Source: Phascolomyces articulosus
Lineage: Eukaryota > Mucoromycota > Mucoromycetes > Mucorales > Lichtheimiaceae
DNA length: 64,000 nt
NCBI GenBank assembly: GCA_025677815.1
Contig: JAIXMP010000015.1
Coordinates: 992,001 to 1,056,000 of the forward strand
Reading direction: 5' to 3'
The position numbers and the translations under genes are program-made. How positions within the stretch are numbered: position 1 is the first letter of the stretch; each line of letters opens with the position of its first letter. The notes beneath the pieces are model-generated. The model saw only the letters and a program-made list of their open reading frames with translations. It did not search any database and was not told the origin of the DNA. Positions 12,541-24,079 of this stretch are shown here, one piece after another.

Positions 12541-12670
12541 TTTGTTTGATCATCACTTATTTTTACTATGTATTGGTAGTTCATAATTTGGATTATTTCC
12601 ATTTCGACTCTTACAACAAAAAAAAATATGCGTGTAAGAGTCATTGCAGCAGTTGTTGCATAAATTTGTA
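12541..12670 (+). repeat. Right arm of the diverged inverted repeat (dead Cys/His peptide copy)
   Basis: Reads VLVVHNLDYFHFD then KKKYACKSHCSSCC, homologous to the left arm. The frame at 12516-12710 has a hydrophobic N-terminus resembling a signal peptide. Its apparent initiator is TTG where the left copy has ATG, so this copy probably lacks a normal start. The orientation is opposite to the left arm, pointing outward from the island. Confidence 0.55.
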
Positions 12671-12710
12671 TGGTATAGATCAACTTCAAGCTTTCATAAC
12701 TTATTATTGA

Positions 12711-12810
12711 AAAGAACCAATCGATTATTCTTCACACACTACTGTCTTAAGACCTTTTTTTGTGTGTGAGAAGTGAGAGAATGTCTCACACACTACTTTG
12801 TTTTTTCTCT

Positions 12811-12847
<37 letters not shown>

Positions 12848-13391
12848 TTATATGCAATTTATATCACCAACGAAATAGATTAATTATCATCAGACTTGAC
12901 AATAAAGAATATTCTAGATAAATAAAATGTCACTTTCAATCGTATCATCATGATTAAGGATAAAAAATTATAGAACTATCACAACCTCTTGTTTCTTTTC
13001 CTTAAAAAAATTGCCAAAGAATACTATATATAATGATTGTGATTCATTGTCATGTAGACGTTTCAGAATAAGGCTGAAAGGATGAAAAGATTTTTAATTC
13101 ATGTGGAAACCTTCCAATAGGATTCATTTCAAAAGCAAAAAAAAAGACAAGGTATATATATATAAAGATATGAAATCGTGTGTGAAAAAAATAAACGGTT
13201 TTTACTTTATTGAGGAATAAAAATAACATCGTGTTCATATGGTCCAACTGATCATATCAATTTAAGTCATGAGCCAATTAAAATTGAGTCAGCCGATTTT
13301 GGTTGAAAATAATGCAATTTTCCTTTCATTTCCCCAATCATCCTTTTTTCTTTATCTTTTTTTATTATTATTATAATAAAAAGAAAAAAAA
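12711..13391. other. Intergenic, simple-sequence rich
   Basis: CT-rich and (TA)n tracts at about 12808-12846 are followed by AT-rich sequence leading into the unknown gene at 13392. An imperfectly repeated phrase (cacacactactgt / cacacactacttt) occurs at about 12734-12800. No gene is seen. Confidence 0.4.
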
Positions 13392-14132
13392 ATGACCAGT
13401 ACTGATATAAATACAAGACAACAACAACAACATCTTTATCATCATGAAAAAAGTAAAGGCATGTGTGAACTCTTGGTTCATTCAAGAACTTTACCTGGAG
13501 GTCTTGTTCGACGTCCGGTATCATTTCAGCACCAATATAACAACAGCAATAAAAATATAAATAATAAAAACATAATTGTCAAGTTAACGATGGCATTGGA
13601 TGGGTCGTTATTTTTAAACCAACATATGAATCATAATAATATTGTTCCTTCCATTCAAACCATGATTCAACATTATCAACAACATATGCATCAAGTATCG
13701 ATTGTTTTGGATACATTATTAGCATATCAACAAAAGGAAAAACAACATTCTCATCATCATCAATCTATGAAAACAACTCTTGTTCGTCATGATCATCAAA
13801 CACAAATAGAAATCATTTTACCTAGTTCTTTATTTTCACCTCATCCACCTAGTAAAGGACGGGCAAAGATGTGGTTACAATCCATCTTAGATGGGATGGA
13901 TCCATCCTCCTCTTCAACGGCAGGGGCATTTGTTATTTCTGAACACGATGGTGATACTCAACCTATTGATCCCGCTTATTTCAGAGAATTACAGCTTTTT
14001 TTGGATCAGGTGGACAGTATGATTGGGAGTAGTTTTGGAATGATGCAATCATCACGACGACAAAAACAACAACAAATACCTTCTTCTTCTTCTTCCTCCA
14101 CTACAACTGCTACTACTTCTACCATTTCTTAA
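13392..14132 (+). CDS. Low-complexity protein of unknown function
   Basis: A single uninterrupted exon of 246 codons beginning at an A-rich ATG context. It has Gln/His/Asn-rich segments (about 10-20, 45-60, 90-135) and a Ser/Thr tail. Between them are ordered-looking stretches: CELLVHSRTLPGGLVRRP (about 25-42), NIVPSIQTMIQHYQQHMHQV (about 83-102), and FSPHPPSKGRAKMWLQSILD followed by an acidic segment (about 148-195). No catalytic or membrane motif is visible and I do not recognise the family. Long open length, biased codon use and a 3' poly-T region support a real gene. It converges with the PAQR gene, whose stop lies about 380 bp downstream. Confidence 0.65.
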   Translation: MTSTDINTRQQQQHLYHHEKSKGMCELLVHSRTLPGGLVRRPVSFQHQYNNSNKNINNKNIIVKLTMALDGSLFLNQHMNHNNIVPSIQTMIQHYQQHMHQVSIVLDTLLAYQQKEKQHSHHHQSMKTTLVRHDHQTQIEIILPSSLFSPHPPSKGRAKMWLQSILDGMDPSSSSTAGAFVISEHDGDTQPIDPAYFRELQLFLDQVDSMIGSSFGMMQSSRRQKQQQIPSSSSSSTTTATTSTIS

Positions 14133-14512
14133 AAAAAATAATTCTTTATAATTGTTTTTTACTCTTTCTTTATTTTATTTTTATTTGCGAGGGGGAGGAG
14201 GAGTGAGAAAAAAAAAAAGAAGAATCTTATTATATATACTACGATAGCTTTTAGGTATATTAGGGTATGGAAAGTATAATGTTGTTGTGAGTGTGTTTTT
14301 TTTTGAAGAAGGAGAGAGAGAGTTGTAAATGTATAATATTTTTTTTAAAAAAAGGAAGAACTCGTTCTTTTTTTTTCTTCTAATTTGTATAATAAATACC
14401 AACTTATAATAAAGGACTCTTGCTTTTTTTCATTACAAGAGGTTCTTTCTCTTGTGTATATATATAACATATAATAAATAAATAAAAATATATACTTTTT
14501 TGTTTGTTTTTT
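14133..14512. other. Convergent 3' intergenic region
   Basis: Lies between the stops of the unknown protein and the PAQR gene. It is poly-A/T rich with AATAAA-like strings (near 14390 and 14475) usable as polyadenylation signals for either gene. No coding frame is seen. Confidence 0.4.
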
Positions 14513-16126
14513 TTATGCGGCCATACAGCTATAAGCAAATCTTTGAGCATAGAAATGCAAGGATGCAAGATAATGGAACTATTATTATTATTATTATTAG
14601 ATAAGAATCAATTGATACTTTTGTCTGATTTATATTATTATCAATAAGAATATTAACAACTTACATAAATACCCAAACATACAAATACATGCCAAATAGC
14701 ATGACTTGTCATACCAGCAAAATCAAACTTTCCAGGATAGAATTTTTCAGGCCATCGTTTGACATCTATATATACATTTGTGGATGGATGATGAGTCACT
14801 GCTTATTACTACTACTACTCCATTCTATAAGCAAAAAAAAAAAAAGGAGCATACAAATGACAACACCAAGAAGATACATGGTGACACTGACAGCGGCCAA
14901 ATGAAAGAATGAAAGAGAAGGTAATAAACCATTCAAAGAAATCAAATGTAATACAGGAACAGCACTTGAAAATGCCATGGATAAAAATACACTAATACGT
15001 ACAGGACGCCATGCTTTTGTATCCCATGATTTAAAAAATGGAGTAATGACACCTACACTACCAACAATGGCAGTAAAAATCATGTAACGAAACTTGGGAA
15101 CAGGTTGACAATAAAAACCATAATATTCAGTAACAAGGACAGAAGCGGTAATAAGGATAGAAATACCAATATAATCCTATTATTCAATAAGATGTGTTAG
15201 TGAGTGTACGACTGTGTGGGAAAAAAAAAGAGTGTATTTACCAATGTGGCTGTGAAGGATTTGATGGTGTGGCGTGAATGACAAATAAAAGTATGATAAA
15301 CAGAAGAACAAAATAAACATTTTAATGCAGATAAACAAAATGTCATGAAAACAATACGATCATTCATGCTAGCTTCAGGAAAGTGCCGCTATTATGAAAT
15401 ATTTAAATAGAAATCATTTTAGGATGCGATCATTGATTTGATTTGATTTTTTTTTTTTTGATTTGATATCATTCAACATAGTAATAATAAACTTACATGA
15501 AAGGACCAAACACTTAAACAAGCAAAAAAGATAAAACCTAATAAATGACTCCAAATATTCATCGTTTCATTATGAAGTTTAAAAATTGATTTTAAACATT
15601 GATGTGTGCTTTCACAAAATCGGTAACTAATTATAATCAACCCCCCCCCGCAAAAATAATAATAATAAAAAAGGTTATTTTCGGGATCAAATAATCAAAA
15701 AAAGCACGGGGAAATTGAACTTTTGGGGTTGTCTATAGAGAAAAAAGGAATCAAATAAATCATTTCTTTTTTTTTTTCTTACCCAGATAAAACATATTCA
15801 TTTTCTTGCCATTCTTTGGGTAATTCATGAAACTGGAGTAAACGTTGAGCACCAACAACAGCTGCTTTAGCAGTATCCCATGTTTCATGGACTTGATCAT
15901 CCACATAACGTAAAAATCCACTGGAATCTGCATCTTCGATTTCTCGAATTTTGGAGTTGACGGATGCTAATAGTTGAGCAGCAATTGTAGGTGTACAGGA
16001 TGAAGTAGAATGAGCTCGATGTCGACTTTTAGGTACTGTTAATGATGTACCGATCGAAGTAGACATAGCGACGGATTGTGAATGTCGTCTTAAATGCTGT
16101 ATATTATTATTACTGTTGCTGCCCAT
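14513..16126 (-). CDS. PAQR / AdipoR-Izh family seven-helix receptor
   Basis: Six exons: 16126-15783, 15626-15497, 15388-15242, 15176-14855, 14765-14665 and 14578-14513, 369 aa, all phases consistent. Residues 1-90 are a Ser/His-rich cytoplasmic region. The PAQR core begins at LLQFHELPKEWQENEYVLSG and continues with FKLHNETMNIWSHLLG, the family's first-helix signature. The metal-site residues are present: Ser and His in CSSVYHTFICHS, and two His four apart in SHAIWHVF near the C-terminus. Seven hydrophobic segments fit the topology. Family members (mammalian adiponectin receptors, yeast Izh proteins) are zinc-dependent, ceramidase-like membrane receptors affecting lipid and zinc homeostasis. 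A weaker in-frame GTG lies upstream; the first ATG (MGSNSN) was chosen. The long N-terminal extension is typical for fungi. Confidence 0.93.
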
Positions 16127-16782
16127 GATGATTATGATGATTATATCCACCTGTCGTTCTTCGTTGCTCGTCGTTCGATCTTATATTTTTTTTACAGGTT
16201 ATATATATATATATCTATATTTATATAATAAAGAAAGAATAAAAAAAGGAACGTAGAATATTATAATGATAAAATCGTTATAATAAAAAAAAAAAAAGAA
16301 AATAGAAAAAAGAAGAGGAAGAACAAGGGGAAAAGGTGCTTTTTTTTTTTAGGTTTTTGAAACGGGGTTTATAACAGAAAAAGAGACCAAGTTTTTTAAG
16401 CTTACTGATGATTGTTTTGGCTGTAGTTTGCTAGTGCGATTGTAATAAAAATAACAAGATCGACCAGTCTTCTTCTTTAATAAACCCCCTCCTCCCCACC
16501 CACCAATATAAAATCGCTTCGGATCCAGATGCAGAATCAAACCGCTGTCACATGTATATTTTGGGGTGAATTTATAAAAACAGGCAATCAAAAGAAGCTC
16601 TCACTCCCTTTCTCTATTTTTTTCTCTCTCTCTCACACACAGCTTATTCACTCACTCACTCTATATATATATTAGTTACTATTTATTTTCTACCAATATA
16701 ATTCAACACGTTTTGCATAATTATATATATATGTCTATAATTGAAAGTTTTGATTCGTCCTTTATATTACTATGAGTAAATA

Positions 16783-16816
<34 letters not shown>

Positions 16817-19640
16817 ATTATTAAAATAACAAAGAGTTGAATCAAAATGGGGCGTGAGAGCATTCTCTCTCTTTTTTTTTTTAAGAAATTGAATTCAACA
16901 CGATTGTCATGACACGATGGCCATTCACCTATATTCGTAAAAAAAAAAAAACGCCAGACGACAAAAATTTCTATTCCACGTGCCATATAGATTTCCCGCT
17001 CGACAACAAATTTCTGGGTTCAAATGTTTTTTCTATTGCTTTATAGGCGACGGCTTAATGTTCTTTTATACAAATCTTGAAACTGAACTTGAAGCTGGTA
17101 TGAAGAAGCGCGACAATAGCATCCATATATTGATCTTGTTGGGTTTTGAACTATTCTTAAGAGAGTGTTAAGGAATGATTGGGAATCGGGAGTGGATAGA
17201 ACGATCACACACTTGCTTGCTTTTATCCTTTGTTTTAGATAGTGAGCTTATTCGTACAAGGTCAATATCTCGGTTATAATTTTAGCATTTTAACGCTATC
17301 TGACAACAGCACTATGAATCTTTTATTTGAACTGATGAGTACATGTGAACAGTAGAGTAATTAAATGAATTCAGAACAGGAAGAAAGCTCGGATGATTAT
17401 ATTTTCTAACTAGATAAAAAGTTGCTATCAAACTGATGTATTTTTCTTTTGACTTGGATCAAGGATAAAGAATAAATGGAGTGATATTCGGTTCAGTTCA
17501 TTCAAAAAAAAAAAAAAAACCATTCTACTGTGCAAAGTAAACTTGTGGATATGCATAATCACCTCAAAAAAATACATTTATTCACAATGTTTATTATGAG
17601 ATATACACTTATACATCTACTACGAATTTACTTTGATTATAACTACTGAGAAAATCACAATTCCTATATTATTATTATTATTAAAATAAAAACCATTTGA
17701 CCCATCAATGAAATATAGTTATTACTTGTGACGCATTGACGACTCCGATCTCGTGTAGATGATAGCTGATTCTTAACTCATGCATCCGATGACGATCATT
17801 TACATGAAATATAAAAAAATTGTTAAAGCATACAACACTATCACATACGAAAATTTGCAATGTATGAACCATATTTTTAGTACAAATATTCAATAAATAG
17901 GTATGAAATTGTTGTTACTACTACATATAGTACTTGAGTATAACTACTAGCATTTATTCTGAAAAGGCATCAATCAAAAGATCTTGCATTATGATATAAG
18001 TGACAAGATCTGGATAGACAAAAGAAAAATCATGCAATGATAATTAAAAAGTTCTAATTAGCAATTCATCACAGAAATGGCATAAACGCGCATAACGACC
18101 AAAATAATGGGGGGGGGAGTAGTTTTTTTTTATAAAAAAAAGGTATTAAACTTTAGAACAACCATACCATCTTTTATATTTTTTATTGGATACAGTCATC
18201 CATCATCCGCTCATGTCCTCACCATATAATAGATACTTGATATTCGGGGAAAAAAAAGAAAAAGTTGGTGTATATTACAGCATAACCCTTACGCTACAAC
18301 CTCACCTCTCTCCTCTATTGTTACGATAGGGTGTACTTATCTCTTCAACAAATAGTCTAATATTCAGATTGATACCACTTTCTAAAATAACAATTACTAA
18401 ACTGCAAGGTGCTGCATTGACAATAATTTAATGAGGTGAGCACAAAAACATGTTGATTTTTTACCCAACACTATAATTTTCTATCCAACAGAAACTTCCC
18501 CTCCTCCCACATGGATACAAGGCATTCAGATACACATTGATTCCAAATTATTATACAGTAATGAGAAAAAAAAAAAGAAAAATTGATACGTATGCTACTT
18601 GTTCAGCATGCTGATTTTTTTTAACACAACCGTCCAAAAATGTTGAATATATTTTTTTTACCAAATTGGGCAGTCATCTTTATATATTATATACATACCA
18701 AGTGATTTCTGTTGTTGAATACGGTATATGAAGAACAGATTACTTTGTCGAACAGATACAATGTAAAATTTTTGACCACTTAATATCGAGACGTCCTATT
18801 GTTTCAAGTCAATAATATAAAGAATAAGCACGTGCACATTCAAATGTCCAAAAAAAAATCAAGTGGTTGAAGATTGGGAAAGGTGATCAATGGTATCCTG
18901 AATGGTTTTTTTTTTGGAATACCCAAACTTGAATGTAGTCATTAAGTTGACCAATACACTGTTCAAACAGTTATTATTGATCAATAATTGATAGTGTTAT
19001 TTCTTTGGTCGTACGTAGATAGTTTTTATTAAAAAAAAGGAACCTGTCAAAAGGAAAATGCGTGTTCTTGCTTCTTGTGTATACAATAATAGAAGTAGAA
19101 TTGTATATAGCACAAACAGTAGTTAATAACTTTTTACACAAGATATAACACTTGATTCGTATGTGTCAGTGCGCTTTTGACAATTGTTTTTATAACGTTG
19201 TTAGATTGTTTATGTTCATAAATAACTTGGTAACGCGATTATTTTTATAGTCATATATGATAAAGATTAAGCATTCCCAAAGACTATACAAAAAAAAAGA
19301 CATAAAACGATCCTTTTTCATAAATCGCAATGGATTAACTTAAACAAAGCAGAATACATGGCAATGTATTCTTTATTTTAATGACATGGTCTGTGCATCT
19401 AGAAGTATTCCAACAAAGCAGCCGATCAGGATATATAATAACATAAAAAAAGGCAGACACTTTAATATAGTAGTAAATGTTGAAGATCAATTTATTAAGA
19501 TAAAAGGGTACATAAAGAAACTAAACTAATTGTTTTTGTTCTTGATCATCATTATCATCTTCATATACTGTAAACTAAGAAACATATAATCTTGAAGGGA
19601 TACCATGTTTACAAAACAAACATGAGGTTCCAAAGTGTTT
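16127..19640. other. Long AT-rich gene-poor region
   Basis: Contains the PAQR 5' side, CT/CA-rich and TA microsatellites near 16617-16735, a (TTA)n tract at about 16775-16815 and numerous homopolymers. I scanned all frames and found no conserved-looking or spliceable coding structure, no tRNA and no clear transposon ends. Confidence 0.4.
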
Positions 19641-20110
19641 ATAAATAAAATCCTTTCTTATAAGACGGTTGTTCGTGTTGTACCAGTTCCGGTATAGTAA
19701 TAAACGTCCGAATTCGGGTGATGAGAAACGTTTAGCTCAACGTGAGCGTGTAATACAAGAAGTAGTACAGGTGGTAAGTGTGAGTGAGTGGATGAAAGAT
19801 TTCTTTATATGGGGCGTAGGTATGTGGATATTAGTTTGGATGATGGGGTGGATAAGAGTATTAAGATTCCTTTGTTAAATAATGATATGTGTTGTTATGA
19901 TGATTGCGTGTATTTTGATGATTCGATCATGGTATAATATAATAATAAAGAGACAATCCAAGAAGTGGGTTGGTCTCTGTGTTGGTATATTGTCAGGCAA
20001 CGTTGTTATTTTTTGTCATTATATATATATGATGATAAAGGGCATCAGCGGTAACAAATCTACATTTTCTTTTACATGTAGTTTTGCGACTTACATAGTA
20101 ATCTTGAAGT
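19641..20110 (+). pseudogene. Coding relic spread over more than one frame
   Basis: Three successive stretches read like protein but in different frames. Near 19670-19770 there is RPNSGDEKRLAQRERVIQEV, at about 19790-19945 VDISLDDGVDKSIKIPLLNN followed by a Cys/Asp-rich end, and at about 19950-20050 QEVGWSLCWYIVRQRCYF. Neither donor/acceptor pairs nor a single frame unify them. It looks like a decayed gene or mobile-element fragment of unknown family. Confidence 0.3.
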
Positions 20111-20469
20111 CTGACCGCTTATATTTAAATTTATAGAATTTTTTTCAAGTCTCTTTGCTTCAAGGCTCTTCAAGGCATAGATTTAAAAAATGTTGTCCAT
20201 TGGAATTTTCATTATTATTTATTATTATTAATAAAGCATCATCAAGAATAATTTACTTAACATTTTACGATCTACTAATTAGCATTCAATGCATCATCGA
20301 TGCACGGGATTATTAATCTGTTTACTATTTTACTATTTTAGGTTTCAATTGTTAGTTGTTGCTGTTGTTGCACAAGGCATTAAGAGAAAAGAAAAGCTTT
20401 TTTCCCTCTCTGCTGCCCTGTCTTTCCCTTTGTTTTTCGTTCACTTTCCACTTTTTGTTTCCTACGCGT

Positions 20470-20784
20470 CATGTTTTATGTACCAAAATACAGCAACAGT
20501 CTCCATGACGATGATAATAGCAACGTGTACTACTATGATATCATATTCAGAAGGCAACTAGCAAGCGGGCACAATATATATTTCATCATCCACCTTTTTA
20601 TTTAAAAAATAACTTACCATCATTTGATCGCCCTTCAAATTCCTCATCCATAGTGGAACAAACAGCTAACCCAACAGTTCATCTTAATAAACCCACAACA
20701 GCATTTGACTCGATCCATAAAGTGGATGTTTTGGAGATATTCAATAGAACAACAAAATTCCAATACCACATGCATAAAAAGTAA
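20470..20784 (+). pseudogene. Possible small gene with a frameshift
   Basis: ATG 20470 follows a pyrimidine-rich leader and reads MFYVPKYSNSLHDDDNSN and onward until a stop near 20610. An overlapping second frame then reads KNNLPSFDRPSNSSSIVEQ ... TTAFDSIHKVDVLEIFNRTT to a stop at 20784. The two composition-normal pieces abut in different frames without an intron. That fits a frameshifted or dead gene; no family is recognised. Confidence 0.3.
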
Positions 20785-21214
20785 TCAATAGCCCTGTCAG
20801 CTTATTGATACCGTGTTTTTGCTCCATTGCCACCATATAAGGTAATGCCAAGTGAGTATTTGTAACTAAGAAAGAAAATTCTTGCGACGCTAGAAAATAA
20901 AGCAAAACATAATGTTGTAAATATATATATATATACCGAGGTGAATGGGTATAAGTTAAGTGAATCACTTTATGTAAAATGGGTCATAATACAAGAAGGG
21001 ACTATAATAGCATTACAATATATTTTCCGTTTGAAAATTAAGACCATACAGGTTGTGCTAAAAAGCGTCGAGAAATATTATTGTTTATACTTAATTATTC
21101 TTCATATATCTTGAATTTGGAAACTATGATCCGTTCGTTTTTCTTGAGTAAATTCCTTGATTCCTCTATATTAATCCCCCACAATGAAGTAAATCACAAG
21201 AGCAATAAAAATAT

Positions 21215-23502
21215 TTAATATCCATAATTGAAATCCATAGCATATACTGAAATTTCATCATTTCTTTCTTTTCTCTCACCCCCAAAAAAGATTTGTCTTC
21301 CTGAGCTATCTTGAAAAACAGTGATTACAGGTGTTGCTAATGATCCAGTAACTCTGGGTATAAAGAAAAATGAATCATGGTTCTTTCGAATGTGCGTGTT
21401 AATATACCCACATTTTGTTGTATACTTGCAGGTTTGATATGGGCAGTATTGTGTGTCACCTTTATAAATATTATAAAGAAATCATTAAAAAAATTCTATT
21501 CAATTTCTTTTTCAAAGAAAAAAAAAACTATGTGGAACTATAGCTTTACTTACATTGAGCATCTTTTGCTGGTATAAGATATTTTATAAATATCTTATCT
21601 CCTTGATCAAGCACATTACTTGAATGTTCTGGTTTATAGAGTATATAATAAAAAAGCAACTAACGTGAGCATATGTTGATAACTATAAAACCATCATCCT
21701 GATCCATACTCTCTTTCTCCATTTTTTGGACCCTTCTCTCTCACCTTCTCCATAAAAAAATAATGTAATTCCTTATTTACCACCAAAGCGTAAGACTTTT
21801 CCTGACTTTGTTACAAAAACGGGAGGATATTTCGTACCGATTGTTACTGGAAATTCGAAAAAATGATCTCTTCGAATATGCTGAAGTCCATTCTCCATTG
21901 ATTGTGGGGAATCTGTTATGACAAATCTGCAACTTTTATAAGGGCAATGAAACGATTCTTATGTGGCAAAAGACATGAAAAAAAGATGAGAGATAGAAAA
22001 GATTATTTAGTAGTAGTCACTCTCGTAATAATGATAATTAATCAATGTAAAATATATATATTACCTCTATCCATGTTTTGTCCCTGTAACCTGTTGTAGT
22101 GTTTTGGTTGCTCTTTGAGTGTAACTTTTTGATCTGAATCCAATGTATTCCGACAATTGACTAACATATACAACAGTGAAGAGGTATATAATTATTTAGA
22201 ATTATGGTATTAGTAGCTACAGGAGATATATGATATATGATTTCGCATTTGTATATAATTGCATTATAGAAATATTCTTGCTTACCATCACTAGTATTAA
22301 TAATTTCACCCAAAGAATTGTGAAGCCAGGCTTTGGGATTATTTTCAAGAATAGGTAACTCTGGACAATGCTTTTCTCTAATATGAGAGTGAGTATACCA
22401 TCGATGCATAAATACCAAATTACAACCTTTATAAGGGCAATAGAAATACTTGTCTATATGATATAATGTCAGCCCCCCGAGTTGCATTTGTTTAGTAAGA
22501 TTAATATAGCCTATCAGGATTCATTTATTATCATTGTTTATTATATAATATATTTTATTCCAATTACCTTGTTTATCTGGACTTTCAGTTACTTTCCTTT
22601 CCCATTTACGTAAAGCTCTACTTGTCATAATAAGCTCTTCCCCTTCATTCACTGTTTCGCGCGAACTCTCTAATATATGGGTGTATAAAATATCATCATT
22701 ATTCAAAATCATATTATCCCTTCCGTATTTTTTTTTCTATCCTTTACCATTGAAATCTATAATATGTCCAGAACGTGTTTGTAGGACACAATGATCTGTA
22801 TTTAATCTTGGTATTTTAAAGTGTGTCTTTTGGATATGTTTTACAATAGATGCACGCCACATGTAAACCTGTGAGCATCCCTTGAAAGGACAAAAGTAAA
22901 ATTCTCCTTCTGCAATTTGAATGTGGTCATGAGTTTAGATAGGAAAAATATAAAGATATATCAGGTACTATCTATGCCTGTGATATATTTTTCTTTACCA
23001 TTGTTATTATTTTTACCTTTCTTCTGTTGCTTATTATCCTCTGTTGATATTTCTTCGGTAGCATGTCGTTTCGTGGGCCTTTCCTCTGAATCATGTCGAT
23101 CTTCTGTAAATATGTACATATGAAGTCGTTAATAAAAAATTGACATGGTTGGGTGCCCATTTTATGTAACTGCTACTATTCGGATATCCATATTATTATT
23201 ATTACCCATAGCTGTAAATATGTAAAAATAAAAATTCAACCCACCTTCAATATTCAAAGGTCGCTTCTTAGATTCATGCTCCTCTTGATCGTTCCATTGA
23301 TCTATTTAAAAAAAGATATATTGTATTTCTTTAAAATGTTTTACTGTCCGTCATTTGATGGTTATTATAAATAATATATACCTTCATCAGGATTTGTCGA
23401 TTGTAATGGTTTTGGTTCAGTGGATTCGTTTGATGACGTAGCGACAGTTTGCGAATCTTGGACCAGATATTTTGAAACAAATTTTTTGACACTTGAGAGC
23501 AT
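21215..23502 (-). CDS. Modular C2H2 zinc-finger protein, all recovered introns phase 1
   Basis: Eleven exons: 23502-23382, 23301-23245, 23103-22999, 22909-22748, 22669-22568, 22453-22286, 22160-22065, 21957-21781, 21628-21554, 21459-21280 and 21246-21215. These give about 424 aa. The final exon is uncertain; an alternative acceptor near 21170 gives another tail. The N-terminus is a charged linker. Four finger modules follow: CPFKGC...HIQKTH, CPYKGC...HSHIREKH, CPYKSC...HIRRDH and CPYQTC...HIRKNH. Each Cys-x4-Cys finger is followed by about 30 residues ending in a Gly-containing tag (IIDFNG, INTSDG, LRFGG, IFFGG) and an intron. All ten junctions break after codon position 1, so modules could be duplicated or skipped in frame. 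It is probably nucleic-acid binding; the exact family is unrecognised. A decayed tandem copy lies upstream. Confidence 0.7.
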
Positions 23503-23596
23503 GGCGATGAGCAAAAATGGAGCGCAAAACTACTCTTTGAAAAAAAAGCGTAAGGAAAATTAAAAAATGCAGTCCAAATAAAGAGGGTTTTGCATA

Positions 23597-23877
23597 ATGC
23601 TGGCGTTACAAAGCAAAAAATGGTTCGACAAAAATATCATTTATCCACTCTTCAATCCGGTAAGTTTAAATTATAGATATATTACTTTATACCAGTGATA
23701 TAAATTGATGAATGTAGATGTACTAATGTGTCCTTTACTTTTATATTATTATTATGTATATAGAATATGGAGAGAACAAAAAAAAATACTCATGCAAAAC
23801 GAAAAAAAAGCGAGCAATACCTCCCTTGTAAACGTATATGTAATATATATTGCTGTGCTAATTGCCATTGTCATTGA
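23597..23877 (+). CDS. Candidate two-exon Cys-rich micropeptide
   Basis: ATG 23597 opens a 21-codon exon (SKKWFDKNIIYPLFNP) ending at a good GTAAGT donor at 23660. Acceptor TATATAG at 23757-23763 joins in phase 0 to a second exon of 37 codons rich in Lys/Arg, ending CKRICNIYCCANCHCH and TGA. The predicted product has 58 aa. The Cys spacing (CK-x2-C-x3-CC) resembles that of the inverted-pair peptides at 7.5 and 12.6 kb (CK-x2-C-x2-CC), but the rest does not align. The gene would share a 95-bp divergent promoter with the zinc-finger gene. An upstream ATG with a 4-codon frame could reduce translation. Chance remains a serious alternative. Confidence 0.25.
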
Positions 23878-24079
23878 TTTGAATTATGCATCATGCAGCT
23901 TGTATGTGATGATTTTGATAGATTCATTTTTCTTGAGTGCTATTTTTTGAATTCTCTATTTCTTTTCGCACTGCACACACAGTAAAATGAGACATTCGTT
24001 TATATTTTGTACTTCCTCTTACATTAATTGAAACACACAATCCATATACTAAAGTTTCAGTATGTATCCTTTTTTTTCT

